Assembly: GCF_014635545.1 (NCBI RefSeq)
Contig: NZ_BMDA01000001.1
Coordinates: forward strand, 636,739 to 700,738
Direction of reading: 5' to 3'
DNA from: Acinetobacter courvalinii
GTDB taxonomy: Bacteria > Pseudomonadota > Gammaproteobacteria > Pseudomonadales > Moraxellaceae
DNA length: 64,000 bases
The position numbers were made by a program, and so were the translations under genes. Positions 28,359 to 37,787 of this stretch are shown here, one piece after another. The number at the start of each line of letters is the position of its first letter. Position 1 is the stretch's first letter. The notes beneath the pieces were generated by a model that was given only the letters and a program-made list of their open reading frames with translations, did no database searches and was not told the origin of the DNA.

Positions 28359-29921
28359 ATGAATAACTTAGAACATTTTTCAAGTGAAACGACGCATAGC
28401 CATGACGGTCAAGCAGCACAGGAAACACAGGTGGTAGGACATTTTATTAATGGAAAGGTGGTGTCCAAGTCTGCCAAAAGACAGCCTGTTTATAATCCGG
28501 CAACGGGTGAAATCAGTAAAGTGGTTGAAATTGCAGATTCTCAAACGGTCAATGACGTAGTTCACGTGGCAGAGCAGGCTTTTCCGGCATGGCGTGATAC
28601 ACCAGTAATCAAGCGTGCGCGCGTGATGTTTAAGTTCAAACAGTTACTGGAAGAAAATGCTGAAAAAATCTGTGAATTGATTGGACAGGAGCATGGCAAG
28701 ATTTCCCATGACGCGAAAGGGGAACTGCAACGCGGCATTGAAAATGTAGAATATGCCTGTGGCGCACCAGAGTTACTCAAAGGTGAATATTCAAAAAATG
28801 TCGGGCCAGATATCGACTCGTGGAGTGAATTTCAGCCTTTAGGTGTAGTTGCAGGCATTACCCCGTTTAATTTCCCCGCAATGGTGGCGTTGTGGATGTT
28901 CCCGATGGCACTGGTCTGTGGTAACTGTTTTGTATTAAAGCCTTCAGAAAAAGCACCGTCAGTCGTCTTATTCCTGGCTGAATTACTAAAACAGGCGGGC
29001 TTACCCGATGGGGTATTTAATGTGGTGAACGGCGACAAAGAAGCGGTTGATACCTTATTGAACCATCCAAAAATTCAGGCGGTCAGTTTTGTCGGTTCAA
29101 CCCCTATTGCTGAATATATCTATCGTACAGCTACCGCAGCAGGTAAGCGTTGTCAGGCATTGGGTGGTGCAAAAAACCATGCCATTATTATGCCAGATGC
29201 AGATATTGATAATGTGGTGACTTCATTATTAGGTGCTGCTTTCGGTTCTTCCGGCGAGCGTTGTATGGCGCTTTCAGTCGCCGTGGCGATTGGTGATGAA
29301 GTTGCAGATATTGTGATTGAGAAGCTGACCCAAGAAATGCAGAAATTGAAATTTGGGCATTATGCCGATAGCAATAATGATTTTGGCCCCTTGATCACGC
29401 AAGCCCATAAAGATAAGGTGCAAGCCTATATTCAGAGTGCAGAACAGCAAGGTGCAAAAATTGTGGTCGATGGCCGTGATGCCAAACCTGCTGGTTATGA
29501 AAATGGTTTCTTTGTTGGGCCGACCTTGATTGATCAGGTCACACCGAAGATGACCAGCTATCAACAGGAAATTTTTGGGCCAGTATTGCAAGTGATGCGA
29601 GTGGATACCATGCAGCAAGCCATGCAACTGATCAATGAGCATGAATATGGTAACGGGACCTGCATCTATACCCGTGATGGTGAAGCCGCCCGTTATTTTA
29701 GCAGTCATATCCAGGTCGGTATGGTCGGGATCAATGTGCCTTTACCCGTTCCGGTGGCCTATCATAGCTTTGGTGGCTGGAAGCGTTCATTATTTGGTGA
29801 TCTGCATGCTTATGGCCCGGATGGCGTGCGTTTCTATACCCGTCGTAAAACCATTACCCAACGCTGGCCTTCTGCGCAAGTCCGTGAAGCCAAACAGTTC
29901 GCGATGCCAACTTTAAATTAA
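28359..29921 (+). CDS. mmsA: CoA-acylating (methyl)malonate-semialdehyde dehydrogenase
   Basis: This 520-residue enzyme of the aldehyde dehydrogenase superfamily oxidises malonate or methylmalonate semialdehyde to acetyl- or propionyl-CoA with NAD and CoA. Cys302 in GSSGERCMAL is the nucleophile. The usual general-base Glu segment reads QALGGAKNHAI, without the Glu, which is the MmsA signature. Positioned after bauA, it would consume malonate semialdehyde (the BauC role). The N-terminal 25 or so residues are polar and extra. A terminator follows at 29932-29955. Confidence 0.91.
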   Translation: MNNLEHFSSETTHSHDGQAAQETQVVGHFINGKVVSKSAKRQPVYNPATGEISKVVEIADSQTVNDVVHVAEQAFPAWRDTPVIKRARVMFKFKQLLEENAEKICELIGQEHGKISHDAKGELQRGIENVEYACGAPELLKGEYSKNVGPDIDSWSEFQPLGVVAGITPFNFPAMVALWMFPMALVCGNCFVLKPSEKAPSVVLFLAELLKQAGLPDGVFNVVNGDKEAVDTLLNHPKIQAVSFVGSTPIAEYIYRTATAAGKRCQALGGAKNHAIIMPDADIDNVVTSLLGAAFGSSGERCMALSVAVAIGDEVADIVIEKLTQEMQKLKFGHYADSNNDFGPLITQAHKDKVQAYIQSAEQQGAKIVVDGRDAKPAGYENGFFVGPTLIDQVTPKMTSYQQEIFGPVLQVMRVDTMQQAMQLINEHEYGNGTCIYTRDGEAARYFSSHIQVGMVGINVPLPVPVAYHSFGGWKRSLFGDLHAYGPDGVRFYTRRKTITQRWPSAQVREAKQFAMPTLN

Positions 29922-29931
29922 TTTTTGCATC

Positions 29932-29960
29932 AAGGGAAAACCTGAGTTTTCCCTTTTTCT
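29932..29960 (+). terminator. intrinsic terminator between mmsA and the permease gene
   Basis: Perfect 10-base arms (29932-29941 and 29946-29955) around a CTGA loop are followed by a T-rich tail. It separates bauA-mmsA from the permease gene, which starts 58 bases later, so the permease may have its own promoter or depend on read-through. Confidence 0.8.
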
Positions 29961-30017
29961 TTGGATAGGAATTGAAACATGTCGTGAACCAACCCAAATT
30001 ATTTTAAGGAATAAAAT

Positions 30018-31409
30018 ATGGATAGCGTTAAAACAAAAAAATTAGGCGAAGGACTTTCAAATCGCCACATTACAATGATTAGTATCGGCGGTGTGATTGG
30101 TGCAGGTTTATTTGTCGGTTCATCGGCGGCGATTGCCAAGGCAGGCCCTGCAGTGATTCTAGCCTACCTGACCACCAGTATCATGGTGTTTCTGGTGATG
30201 CGTATGCTCGGAGAAATGGCGGTATTGGAACCCGATACCGGATCATTCTCAACTTATGCACGGAAGGCGATAGGTCCCTGGGCAGGATTTACGATTGGCT
30301 GGTTATATTGGTGGTTCTGGGTATTGGCGATTCCTGTCGAAGCGATTGCGGGTGCGCAAATTTTATATTCATGGTTTCCTTATTTTTCGGTTTCCACTTA
30401 TGCCTTCTGTTTTATCGTTTTTTTAAGTCTGGCCAACTTTTTCAGTACCAAAAGTTTTGGTGAATTTGAGTTCTGGTTCTCTTTAATCAAAGTGGTTGCG
30501 ATTATTGGATTTATTATCATTGGTATATTAGCGATTTCCGGGTTCTGGCCTTTAGCGCAAAATGTCAGCGGTGTTGCCAATTTATACAACAATTCGGGAT
30601 TCATGCCACATGGTGTTGGCGGCATTTTAGCCGCAATCCTGATTACGGCATTTTCATTTTTCGGTGTGGAGATTGTGTCGATTGCAGCAGCAGAATCGTC
30701 TAATCCGCAACAGAAAATAAGACGGGCCACCAATCTGGTGCTGTACCGTATTATCCTATTCTTTGTGGTCTCGATGTTTATCGCGGTCGCCTTGGTCGAC
30801 TGGCGCTCACCCGACTTGCAAAAGTATGGCACTTTCCAGTATGTCCTGATGAGCCTGAATGTTCCCGGAACTAAACTTATTATTGATGCGGTCGTATTTA
30901 TTGCAGTCGCAAGCTGTATGAATGCGGCGATCTATACCTCCTCGCGTATGTTATTCCGTTTAGGCACCCGTCATGAAGCACCGAGCAAAGTTACCCATAT
31001 CAATTACGCAGGTGTGCCTGCAGTTGCGGTGTTCTCCTCAACATTTATTGGCCTCATTTGTTGTGTCATCAATTATGCATTTCCAGGCAAGGTGTTCGGG
31101 TTGTTACTCTCCAGTACCGGTTCAATTGCCTTACTGGTCTATCTGGTGATTGCTTTTTCACAACTACGCCTAAGAACAAAACTGGAGCAAGCTGGCTTGG
31201 AAGTGCCATTTAAAATGTGGTTATTTCCGTGGCTAACCTGGTTCGTGATCCTCATTATCCTGAGTGTATTGGCTTATATGTTCTTTTCACCGCAGTATAG
31301 TTATGAAACCACCTTATCCTTAAGTGTCACCATAGGCGTGGTGATTTGTGGACTGATTGTGACCCGAAAGAAGAAAACCACTAGAACTGTGGTGATGCAT
31401 CTGGATTGA
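30018..31409 (+). CDS. APC-family amino acid permease, probable beta-alanine/GABA importer
   Basis: This 463-residue, 12-helix protein has the amino acid permease opening NRHITMISIGGVIGAGLFVG (about residues 15-34). GSFSTYARKAIGPWAGF in the second helix pair is seen in GabP- and AroP-type proton symporters. Placement after bauA and mmsA suggests beta-alanine uptake (the BauD role). AAGGA precedes the start. Flanking intrinsic terminators make it a separable transcription unit. Confidence 0.86.
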   Translation: MDSVKTKKLGEGLSNRHITMISIGGVIGAGLFVGSSAAIAKAGPAVILAYLTTSIMVFLVMRMLGEMAVLEPDTGSFSTYARKAIGPWAGFTIGWLYWWFWVLAIPVEAIAGAQILYSWFPYFSVSTYAFCFIVFLSLANFFSTKSFGEFEFWFSLIKVVAIIGFIIIGILAISGFWPLAQNVSGVANLYNNSGFMPHGVGGILAAILITAFSFFGVEIVSIAAAESSNPQQKIRRATNLVLYRIILFFVVSMFIAVALVDWRSPDLQKYGTFQYVLMSLNVPGTKLIIDAVVFIAVASCMNAAIYTSSRMLFRLGTRHEAPSKVTHINYAGVPAVAVFSSTFIGLICCVINYAFPGKVFGLLLSSTGSIALLVYLVIAFSQLRLRTKLEQAGLEVPFKMWLFPWLTWFVILIILSVLAYMFFSPQYSYETTLSLSVTIGVVICGLIVTRKKKTTRTVVMHLD

Positions 31410-31422
31410 TATCAAGAGAAGC

Positions 31423-31465
31423 AAAATAGAACCTTGTCTTGATCGGCTAAGGTTCTATTTTTATA
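31423..31465 (+). terminator. intrinsic terminator after the permease gene
   Basis: Perfect 13-base arms (31423-31435 and 31449-31461) enclose a 13-base loop and end in a T-run. The left side is A-rich, so it could also stop minus-strand transcripts from the LysR gene at 31519. Confidence 0.8.
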
Positions 31466-31518
31466 TAAAAAGGAATGATCTGGTGGGCTCGTTATAATAA
31501 TACTAAGTGACTGAATAA

Positions 31519-32439
31519 TTAAAAATATTGTCTTGCAAACATCCGGCACTCGGCGATCAGAGCCAGCAGATTTGGATCGCGCTCTTTACTTTTAAGAAAT
31601 ACCAGACCAATTTCCTGTTTGATCTGATAAGGGGCCTGTAGTGGAATAAGTTTGACCGAGCTTTCATAAATTGTTGAGATGCGACCCGGCAACAGGGCCA
31701 AGCCTACACCCGTGCTGACCATACTGATCAAGGTAAAAATATCACTGACTTGTAAAAACACTTTGGGATCGATGCCAGCCTTTTCAAACAAAATGTCCGA
31801 ATCATTGCGCGTTGCAAAGCCTTGTGAAAGGGTTAAAAATTTTTCGTCTTTTAAGCTGCTCAGGTCGATATTGTCCAAGGTCGCCAATGCAGAGTTTTTA
31901 TTGACAGCCAAATAAATATTGTCCTGAAACATCGGCAGTTTTTCAAAATCAGCATCGCAGGTGGTGTCATTTAGCGCCACAATGATGGCATCCAGTTCTG
32001 TCGATTTCAGTTTCTTGACCAGATCCAGATTTGAGCTGAGCAGCAACTGGATGTCCAGTTCGCCTCTTCTTAATTTCAACCCGCTAATGACATTGGGAAT
32101 GGTATTGACCGTTAAGGAATAGAGTGAACCCAGTTTTAAAATTTTTGCAGCAAAGCCTGCTGCTTCACGGGTTTTATTGACAGCATTGAGCAGGTCCTGG
32201 ACCAGTTGTTGCGAATGCTCCTGTAACACATAGGCACTTTTCAGGGGGATCAGGTTTCGTCCTTCATTTTTAAATAAAGGACAACCCAGAGAACTTTCCA
32301 GTGAATGCAGGGCCTTATGCACACTGACATTACTGATTTGCATTTCATCAGCAGTTTTTGACAAGTTGCCATGGCGCATAAACGCTAAAAAAATCTGGAT
32401 TTTTTTCAGAGTCAGTTCTTCTTCTATTTTCATGCGCAC
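31519..32439 (-). CDS. LysR-family regulator, MdcR-like (malonate-type)
   Basis: This 306-residue LysR protein has EELTLKKIQIFLAFMRHGN, then SNVSVHKALHSLESSLGCPL and LKLGSLYSLTVNTIPNVISG. The wording is close to MdcR, the regulator of malonate decarboxylase operons. No mdc structural gene is in the window. It is convergent with the permease gene and sits beside the beta-alanine unit, whose intermediate is malonate semialdehyde, so it may sense malonate or a related acid and control a distant or adjacent unit. The target is unknown. Confidence 0.77.
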   Translation of the reverse strand: MRMKIEEELTLKKIQIFLAFMRHGNLSKTADEMQISNVSVHKALHSLESSLGCPLFKNEGRNLIPLKSAYVLQEHSQQLVQDLLNAVNKTREAAGFAAKILKLGSLYSLTVNTIPNVISGLKLRRGELDIQLLLSSNLDLVKKLKSTELDAIIVALNDTTCDADFEKLPMFQDNIYLAVNKNSALATLDNIDLSSLKDEKFLTLSQGFATRNDSDILFEKAGIDPKVFLQVSDIFTLISMVSTGVGLALLPGRISTIYESSVKLIPLQAPYQIKQEIGLVFLKSKERDPNLLALIAECRMFARQYF

Positions 32440-32598
32440 ATCTAGATTAAAATAATGAAAACAATTGTATAGACTTAATCACAGGCTTGGGTAGCAGGAT
32501 TGTTTCTTATTGAAAAGCTGATAGATCCTACGCACAAAACCTGTTTTAGAAATATAACCCGATCACTCAACTGAATTTTAAGGGCCTATGCTTTAAAG

Positions 32599-32636
32599 CA
32601 GGAACAATACTGACTTGATGTGCCAGTATTGTCCTG
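32599..32636 (-). terminator. stem-loop after the serine hydrolase gene
   Basis: A 13-base-pair stem with one bulged A (arms 32599-32612 and 32624-32636) and an 11-base loop lies just past the minus-strand stop at 32642. The downstream T content on the minus strand is weak, so terminator function is likely but not strong. Confidence 0.5.
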
Positions 32637-32641
32637 AGATT

Positions 32642-33970
32642 CTACTGATTCAGATAATTCGTTACGGCATTAAAGAACAGGGCATTTTCATTTTCAATTT
32701 CAGCCGATGGACGTGCGGAATCCCAGGCACTCCATTGCACCATCACAATATTATTTTTAGGATTAATCGCCATGCGTTGCCCGAATATACCGCGTCCCCA
32801 GAAGGTCGCATCCATATTTTTCGAGCTTAAGGGGGTGCCTGAGGTTGGATGATAATTCCACCATTGATAGCCGTATTGACCTTTAGGATATTCTGGCGTG
32901 ACCGAATTACGGGCTTGAGTCCAGTTACTTGAATCTGCTAACCAGTGATCCGGAAGCAGTTTTTGGCCATTAGACAGTTTTCCTTCTCTAGAAACGAAAA
33001 GTGCAAATCTTGCATAATCTCTTAATGTGGCATTAAAACCGTGGCCACCCATATCAGTCACATCACGTTGATAGGAATGCCATACACCTTCACGTTCCAT
33101 GCCTGCTTTTTTCCATAGATTGTCCTGTAAATAGGCAGCAATATTTTGTCCTGTCGCAGCTTCCAGTACTTTACCGACCAACCATGCACCGCCAGTATTA
33201 TAAGACCACACTTCGCCAGGCTTGTTTTTTGCTTTTACATTTTTAACCAGCTGATATACACATTCATCCGGATTGATTTTGGCTTCACAGTAAGTCATGT
33301 GGGCAAAATCAGAGACTGGGTCGGTATAGTCTTCATTCCATTCTACTCCAGAGGTATGTTGCAAGATTTGCTTTAAGGTCACGTGTTGCCAGGCAGTACC
33401 TTGCAAGTCTGGAAGATATTTAATTATTGGATCATCAACAGAATCGATCTTTTCTTGTTGAATGGCAATACCTACTAAGGTCGATACTACAGATTTGCCA
33501 ATTGAGCGAGAAGTCCAGAGCGTAGTTGGTGTATTACCGTGCCCATAATATTCAAGTGCAATCTTGCCATCTTTCAAAATTATTAATCCGGTCACATTCT
33601 GATTTTTTAAATATTGATTTAGATCATATTTTTTATTATTTATGCTATAGCTTATGGTGTTATTGTTTAAGTTAGACTTACTTTTTGGAAGTGTAAGGGT
33701 ATTTTTTCGGTCGGGTCTGAAAACGCTACCATCATACAGTCGGTACGTGTTTCTAAAGCCAATGATCCTGTCATTTTGCGACCAGGACAGCATGTCATGG
33801 GCAGTAGGTAAATTTTTATCAAGGGGGGAAGGACAATCCTTTAGACCTAAACTATTACAATCATATTGAGCAAAAGTAGTCGTTGTCATCATAACTGTTC
33901 CAAAAATAAAACCTAACTTGATTGCTGACATTTTGTTTTGATTCCTTAAAAATATATTTTTCATTTTCAT
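32642..33970 (-). CDS. exported serine hydrolase, class C beta-lactamase/esterase fold
   Basis: This 442-residue protein has a signal peptide ending near residue 35 (TTTTFA). It carries the SxxK motif Ser156-Ile-Gly-Lys159 within WTSRSIGKS, and Tyr257 in WSYNTGG as the second motif. This matches the beta-lactamase-related esterase and 6-aminohexanoate-dimer hydrolase group rather than true AmpC. It is predicted to act in the periplasm on an ester or amide. A second ATG at 33964 is better spaced from AAAAGGA, so the first two residues are uncertain. The gene stands alone. Confidence 0.82.
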   Translation of the reverse strand: MKMKNIFLRNQNKMSAIKLGFIFGTVMMTTTTFAQYDCNSLGLKDCPSPLDKNLPTAHDMLSWSQNDRIIGFRNTYRLYDGSVFRPDRKNTLTLPKSKSNLNNNTISYSINNKKYDLNQYLKNQNVTGLIILKDGKIALEYYGHGNTPTTLWTSRSIGKSVVSTLVGIAIQQEKIDSVDDPIIKYLPDLQGTAWQHVTLKQILQHTSGVEWNEDYTDPVSDFAHMTYCEAKINPDECVYQLVKNVKAKNKPGEVWSYNTGGAWLVGKVLEAATGQNIAAYLQDNLWKKAGMEREGVWHSYQRDVTDMGGHGFNATLRDYARFALFVSREGKLSNGQKLLPDHWLADSSNWTQARNSVTPEYPKGQYGYQWWNYHPTSGTPLSSKNMDATFWGRGIFGQRMAINPKNNIVMVQWSAWDSARPSAEIENENALFFNAVTNYLNQ

Positions 33971-34209
33971 AATCCTTTTAATTTTCCCTTAAAAATAAAT
34001 TATGAAATTTTTAACCTATAGTTTAATTAATAAAATATAAGGTTATCGGATCAACGTGGTGGAACTCCTTTTTTTCTGAGCTTTGAAATTATGGTTATTT
34101 ATTCTTGCAATCAATAAACCGATTTAAATGATTATTAACTTCAAGCTAATATTTTACAGATAAAAGTGTGGTCACTAAGTCCTTATTTAATGACCATGTT
34201 GAAATGATT

Positions 34210-35412
34210 TTATTTAAAAATATTGTTTCTATGGATAAGCATTACTGCAATCGCTGTGGCTAAAATAAATGAGATCATGAAAGGGAAATATTGTATTCCT
34301 AAGGTTTCTAATAAAATCCCACCGATGATGCCACTACAGGCAAAGGAAAGATTAAAAACCGTAACTAACAGCGATTGTGCGACATCTGCATAATGTTGTG
34401 CAGCATTGGCAAGGACAGTTTGTAGTAAAGTGGGGGCACCACTAAAACTTAGACCCCAAATTACAGTAAAAAGGGCAAAAAATTTTAAATCTAGGAGATG
34501 AAAATAAATACTGAATAAAACTGAGATAAGCAGAAAAGCCCCAAGGCTGATGAATATGAGTTTTTTTAAATATTGATCGACCAGCATTCCAACGAGCCAA
34601 ATCCCGATTAGAGCAGCCAGACCAAAAATAAGCAGAACAAAGTCAAGTTGATAGGTTAAACCTATAGCTGCCAGTAATGGAGCAATATAGGTATACAACA
34701 AGTAATGTGAAAGGATCCATGCCATGACCAGAAACAGGATTGGACCTAAGCCAGGTATTTGCAGCACGGTTTTTAATGGAACATGCTGTTGACGAGAGGG
34801 TTGATGATAAGAGGGTACCCGGAAAAAGATCCAAAGAGCCAAGAGGATTGCGATAAGAGATAAAATTATAAAAATATTACGCCAGCCAATGAAGTTGCTT
34901 AGCCAGGCACTCATGGGGACTCCCAAGGCTAAAGCCAATGGAATGCCGAGCATGGCGAGGGCTAAGGCTCGCCCTTGTAATTGCTTTGGGGCCATGCTGC
35001 GTGCATAAGTTGCCAAGATACTCCAGGCTAGTCCTGTGGCTAAACCAATCAGAAAACGGAGTAATAGGACAAAAATGAAATTGTGAGATAAAGCGGTTAA
35101 AAAATTACATACGGCAAAGGTGATTAAACTGACCAGTAACAGATGACGTTGCTGAAATTTTTGAGTGAGTAAGGTTAAAGGAATCGCCGAGATTCCAGCA
35201 CCTAATGCACACAAGGTAACGGTTTGGCCAGCCCATGCCTCATTGGTCATGAAACCCGAGGCAATCTGGGTAAGCAAGCCTGCAGGAATGGTTTCGTTGG
35301 CTGTGGCTAAGAAACTTGCAAGCATCAGGGCTAGCAATGGAGCGATTGGCAGTTGTGCCAAATCATTAATCGTTGTCGATTCAGTATGAGAAGGGTGCAG
35401 CTGTTGTTTCAT
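34210..35412 (-). CDS. MFS transporter, drug/sugar-efflux (AraJ-like) type
   Basis: The protein is 400 residues long from the ATG at 35412, with about 12 membrane segments. The motif ATANETIPAGLLTQIASGF in helix 1 is usual for the DHA1 branch (AraJ, YdhP, arabinose/chloramphenicol efflux). An in-frame ATG at 35433 overlaps an inverted repeat arm and is less likely. A LysR gene starts 97 bases away in the opposite direction, the common efflux-pump/regulator pairing. The exported compound is not known. Confidence 0.8.
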   Translation of the reverse strand: MKQQLHPSHTESTTINDLAQLPIAPLLALMLASFLATANETIPAGLLTQIASGFMTNEAWAGQTVTLCALGAGISAIPLTLLTQKFQQRHLLLVSLITFAVCNFLTALSHNFIFVLLLRFLIGLATGLAWSILATYARSMAPKQLQGRALALAMLGIPLALALGVPMSAWLSNFIGWRNIFIILSLIAILLALWIFFRVPSYHQPSRQQHVPLKTVLQIPGLGPILFLVMAWILSHYLLYTYIAPLLAAIGLTYQLDFVLLIFGLAALIGIWLVGMLVDQYLKKLIFISLGAFLLISVLFSIYFHLLDLKFFALFTVIWGLSFSGAPTLLQTVLANAAQHYADVAQSLLVTVFNLSFACSGIIGGILLETLGIQYFPFMISFILATAIAVMLIHRNNIFK

Positions 35413-35431
35413 AGATAATATACAAGATAGC

Positions 35432-35462
35432 ATTGCAGATAGTTTGATCGATTCGCTGCAAT
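35432..35462. promoter_or_regulatory. inverted repeat in the MFS/LysR divergent promoter
   Basis: Arms ATTGCAG (35432-35438) and CTGCAAT (35456-35462) are perfect complements with a 17-base spacer. The position midway between the two divergent starts fits a LysR binding site. Confidence 0.4.
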
Positions 35463-35509
35463 TTGATAATGTCTCTAATAATGAACTAACTTTCTAATCT
35501 AGATTTAAA

Positions 35510-36451
35510 ATGGCGACTGATCGTTTAGGTGATATGCGCCTCTTTGTCGAGGCAACAGAATTAAAAAGCCTGTCCGCTGCTGGGCGTAAAATGGGCATTT
35601 CTCCTGCTGCCGCCAGTGCCCGACTGATCAAGCTGGAGTCATCACTTGAAGCCAAGTTATTTGATCGGACAACGCGTAGTTTAAGGTTGACCGATGAAGG
35701 GCAGGTTTTTTTAAGATATTGTCGAATTGCCTTACAAGCTATAGATGATGCAGAAGTTGCCTTGCAAGATAAACAATCTACAGTTAAAGGGAAGATCAGG
35801 ATTTCTGCAGCTGTAGATTTAGGGCGTAACTTGCTCAGTCAATGGATTGAGGAGTTTAGTTTCATTTATCAAGACTTGAGTATTTCTCTGACCTTGACGG
35901 ACTCAAATTCCAATCTGATCCATGATGATATCGACATTGCCATCAGATTTGGCCTACCAGATAATGATTTGCTAGTGGCTCGTTATCTGGCACCCAACTG
36001 GCGAGTACTTTGCGCGTCACCTGCCTATCTGGAAAAATATGGAATCCCTGAACGTCCTTCGGATCTGGCCAAACATAAATTCATTGTGCTGACGACAGAA
36101 AATGGCCCCTTGAATGAATATTATTTTAATTTTGATCAGCAAAACTTAAAATATACTGTACATATGGAGACTGCCTGGGAAACTAATGACAGTGTTCAGG
36201 CCCGTATGTGGGCACTTGCAGGCCATGGCATCACCAGAAAAATTATCTGGGATGTCGCTTCGGACTTAAAAAAAGGAAATCTACAGGCGATTTTAACGGA
36301 AGGCATCGTCAGGGAAGCTGGTATCTATGCGGTTATGCATAAGAATAAATATATTGCGCCGAGAATCCGTTTTTTTCTAGATTTCTTAATTAAGAAATTT
36401 GAAGTTTTGGCACCTCATATTTTAAACCAGCTTCCCCAGCCTAAAAGTTGA
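35510..36451 (+). CDS. LysR-family regulator next to the MFS efflux gene
   Basis: This 313-residue protein has the HTH LSAAGRKMGISPAAASARLI near residues 21-40 and the DmlR/CrgA-like effector domain containing VLCASPAYLEKYG. It is divergent from the MFS gene, with an inverted repeat in between, and so is the probable local regulator. It ends 5 bases before the stop of the convergent AraC gene, leaving no room for a terminator between them. Confidence 0.83.
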   Translation: MATDRLGDMRLFVEATELKSLSAAGRKMGISPAAASARLIKLESSLEAKLFDRTTRSLRLTDEGQVFLRYCRIALQAIDDAEVALQDKQSTVKGKIRISAAVDLGRNLLSQWIEEFSFIYQDLSISLTLTDSNSNLIHDDIDIAIRFGLPDNDLLVARYLAPNWRVLCASPAYLEKYGIPERPSDLAKHKFIVLTTENGPLNEYYFNFDQQNLKYTVHMETAWETNDSVQARMWALAGHGITRKIIWDVASDLKKGNLQAILTEGIVREAGIYAVMHKNKYIAPRIRFFLDFLIKKFEVLAPHILNQLPQPKS

Positions 36452-36456
36452 TACTT

Positions 36457-37530
36457 TTAATGTAATTGAGCGACGTATCCTGAGCTGCTTTTTTGATCGC
36501 GGATATAGTCTCTAGGATTTTTACCCGTCCAGCCTCTAAATGCTCGAGAAAAAGCATTGATATGGCTATATCCCAGAATGTCCGAGATTTCCTGAATACT
36601 TTTATTGGAAGAGATTAATTGTTTGGTCAGCGCAAATTTTTTGGTCTGAATCAACGATGAAAATGTGGTATTGGCGAGCATCAGTTCTCTTTTGAGTACC
36701 CTTTCAGAGACGCGTAGTTTTCTAGCTGTATCTGTGAGTGTCGGAAAGCCTTCGTTGGGGATAAGCCTGATATTTCTATTCACTAAAGAAACAATTTTAT
36801 TATCTGGCTCTTGAGAAATTAAATATTCTTCTTGTACATGCTGAATCGCAAAATGATAAGCTGATTTGGAACTGAATTTGAGAGGGAGATCAAGACATTT
36901 AAGATCGAAAATGATTTGGTTCTTGTCTTGATTGAATTTAAATTCTGGAAGGCGCTTTTCAAATAGAGAATGATAATAATTTTTCCCCCACTTGACCCGT
37001 ACCTGCATACCAGTAATTTCATACTCTGTAATTTCTTTAAGATTTGTGATGATATTCACAATCGCTGCTTCTGTTAAGAACTGACTAATGGCCTCCTGTT
37101 TTTCGACTCTTATGTGCTTCTCTAATTGATAAAGTGGATGTATGGTCATGATTAATTTATCATTCTTGTTATAAATATTCAGTTCCATCTTATGAAGACG
37201 GATATTAAAATATTTTTGTAGATCAAGAATTACGTTGCCAAGAGTATCATTTGAAAGCATGGCAAAACCTAATGTTTCATGTGATGTCACACGACAGTTA
37301 AGGCCAAACCTATATCCAATACCTTTGTCAGGTACAAGTTCGAGGAGATAAGAAATAATACAAACCCAGTCACTAAATTTTATTTTCTCAGGAAGATGTT
37401 CTTGATCAAATAAAGACAAGGGAAGTTGGCTTCTCTTTATGAGTTCCTGTTTTGAAATACGAAACTCCGCAGCAGTATCAAGCAGAATGTTAAGATAATT
37501 ACTGTGAATCATGCAGGTATGTTCTTTCAT
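36457..37530 (-). CDS. AraC-family regulator with arabinose-binding-like N-terminal domain
   Basis: The 357-residue protein has the OruR/ToxR-like architecture: an N-terminal ligand domain of about 190 residues (FGLNCRVTSHETLGFAMLSN region) and a C-terminal double HTH. The second HTH reads SIQEISDILGYSHINAFSRA, followed by FRGWTGKNPRDYI. An alternative ATG at 37512 exists and neither has a strong ribosome site. No divergent target gene is close, since the next gene upstream is the alanine-rich exported protein 258 bases away. The coding region is AT-richer than the catabolic genes. Confidence 0.8.
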   Translation of the reverse strand: MKEHTCMIHSNYLNILLDTAAEFRISKQELIKRSQLPLSLFDQEHLPEKIKFSDWVCIISYLLELVPDKGIGYRFGLNCRVTSHETLGFAMLSNDTLGNVILDLQKYFNIRLHKMELNIYNKNDKLIMTIHPLYQLEKHIRVEKQEAISQFLTEAAIVNIITNLKEITEYEITGMQVRVKWGKNYYHSLFEKRLPEFKFNQDKNQIIFDLKCLDLPLKFSSKSAYHFAIQHVQEEYLISQEPDNKIVSLVNRNIRLIPNEGFPTLTDTARKLRVSERVLKRELMLANTTFSSLIQTKKFALTKQLISSNKSIQEISDILGYSHINAFSRAFRGWTGKNPRDYIRDQKSSSGYVAQLH

Positions 37531-37787
37531 AAGGGATCATATCAGCCAAGAAGGGCAAATAAACTAAAAATAATTTTTATATTAGTCGTTCTGTTTTGAA
37601 TCGATAATACTGCCTAAAATTGAATCACTTTCAAATTTGAATTGTATAATCCATCATTTCTCCCTGATGTTTTACGGCCTGTGTTTGAGCTGTAAAGTTT
37701 TAATGAATTTTTCATACTGCCTTTTTTTAGTCGCTATGATGCATTTTCCAAACGACCTCATAGGGTCTAAAATTAAAGGAAGTTGTC

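Noticed and set aside
32642-33970. Beta-lactamase resistance gene
   Set aside because: SxxK is present, but the sequence around Tyr257 and the overall style fit esterase or 6-aminohexanoate hydrolase relatives. No resistance role can be supported.
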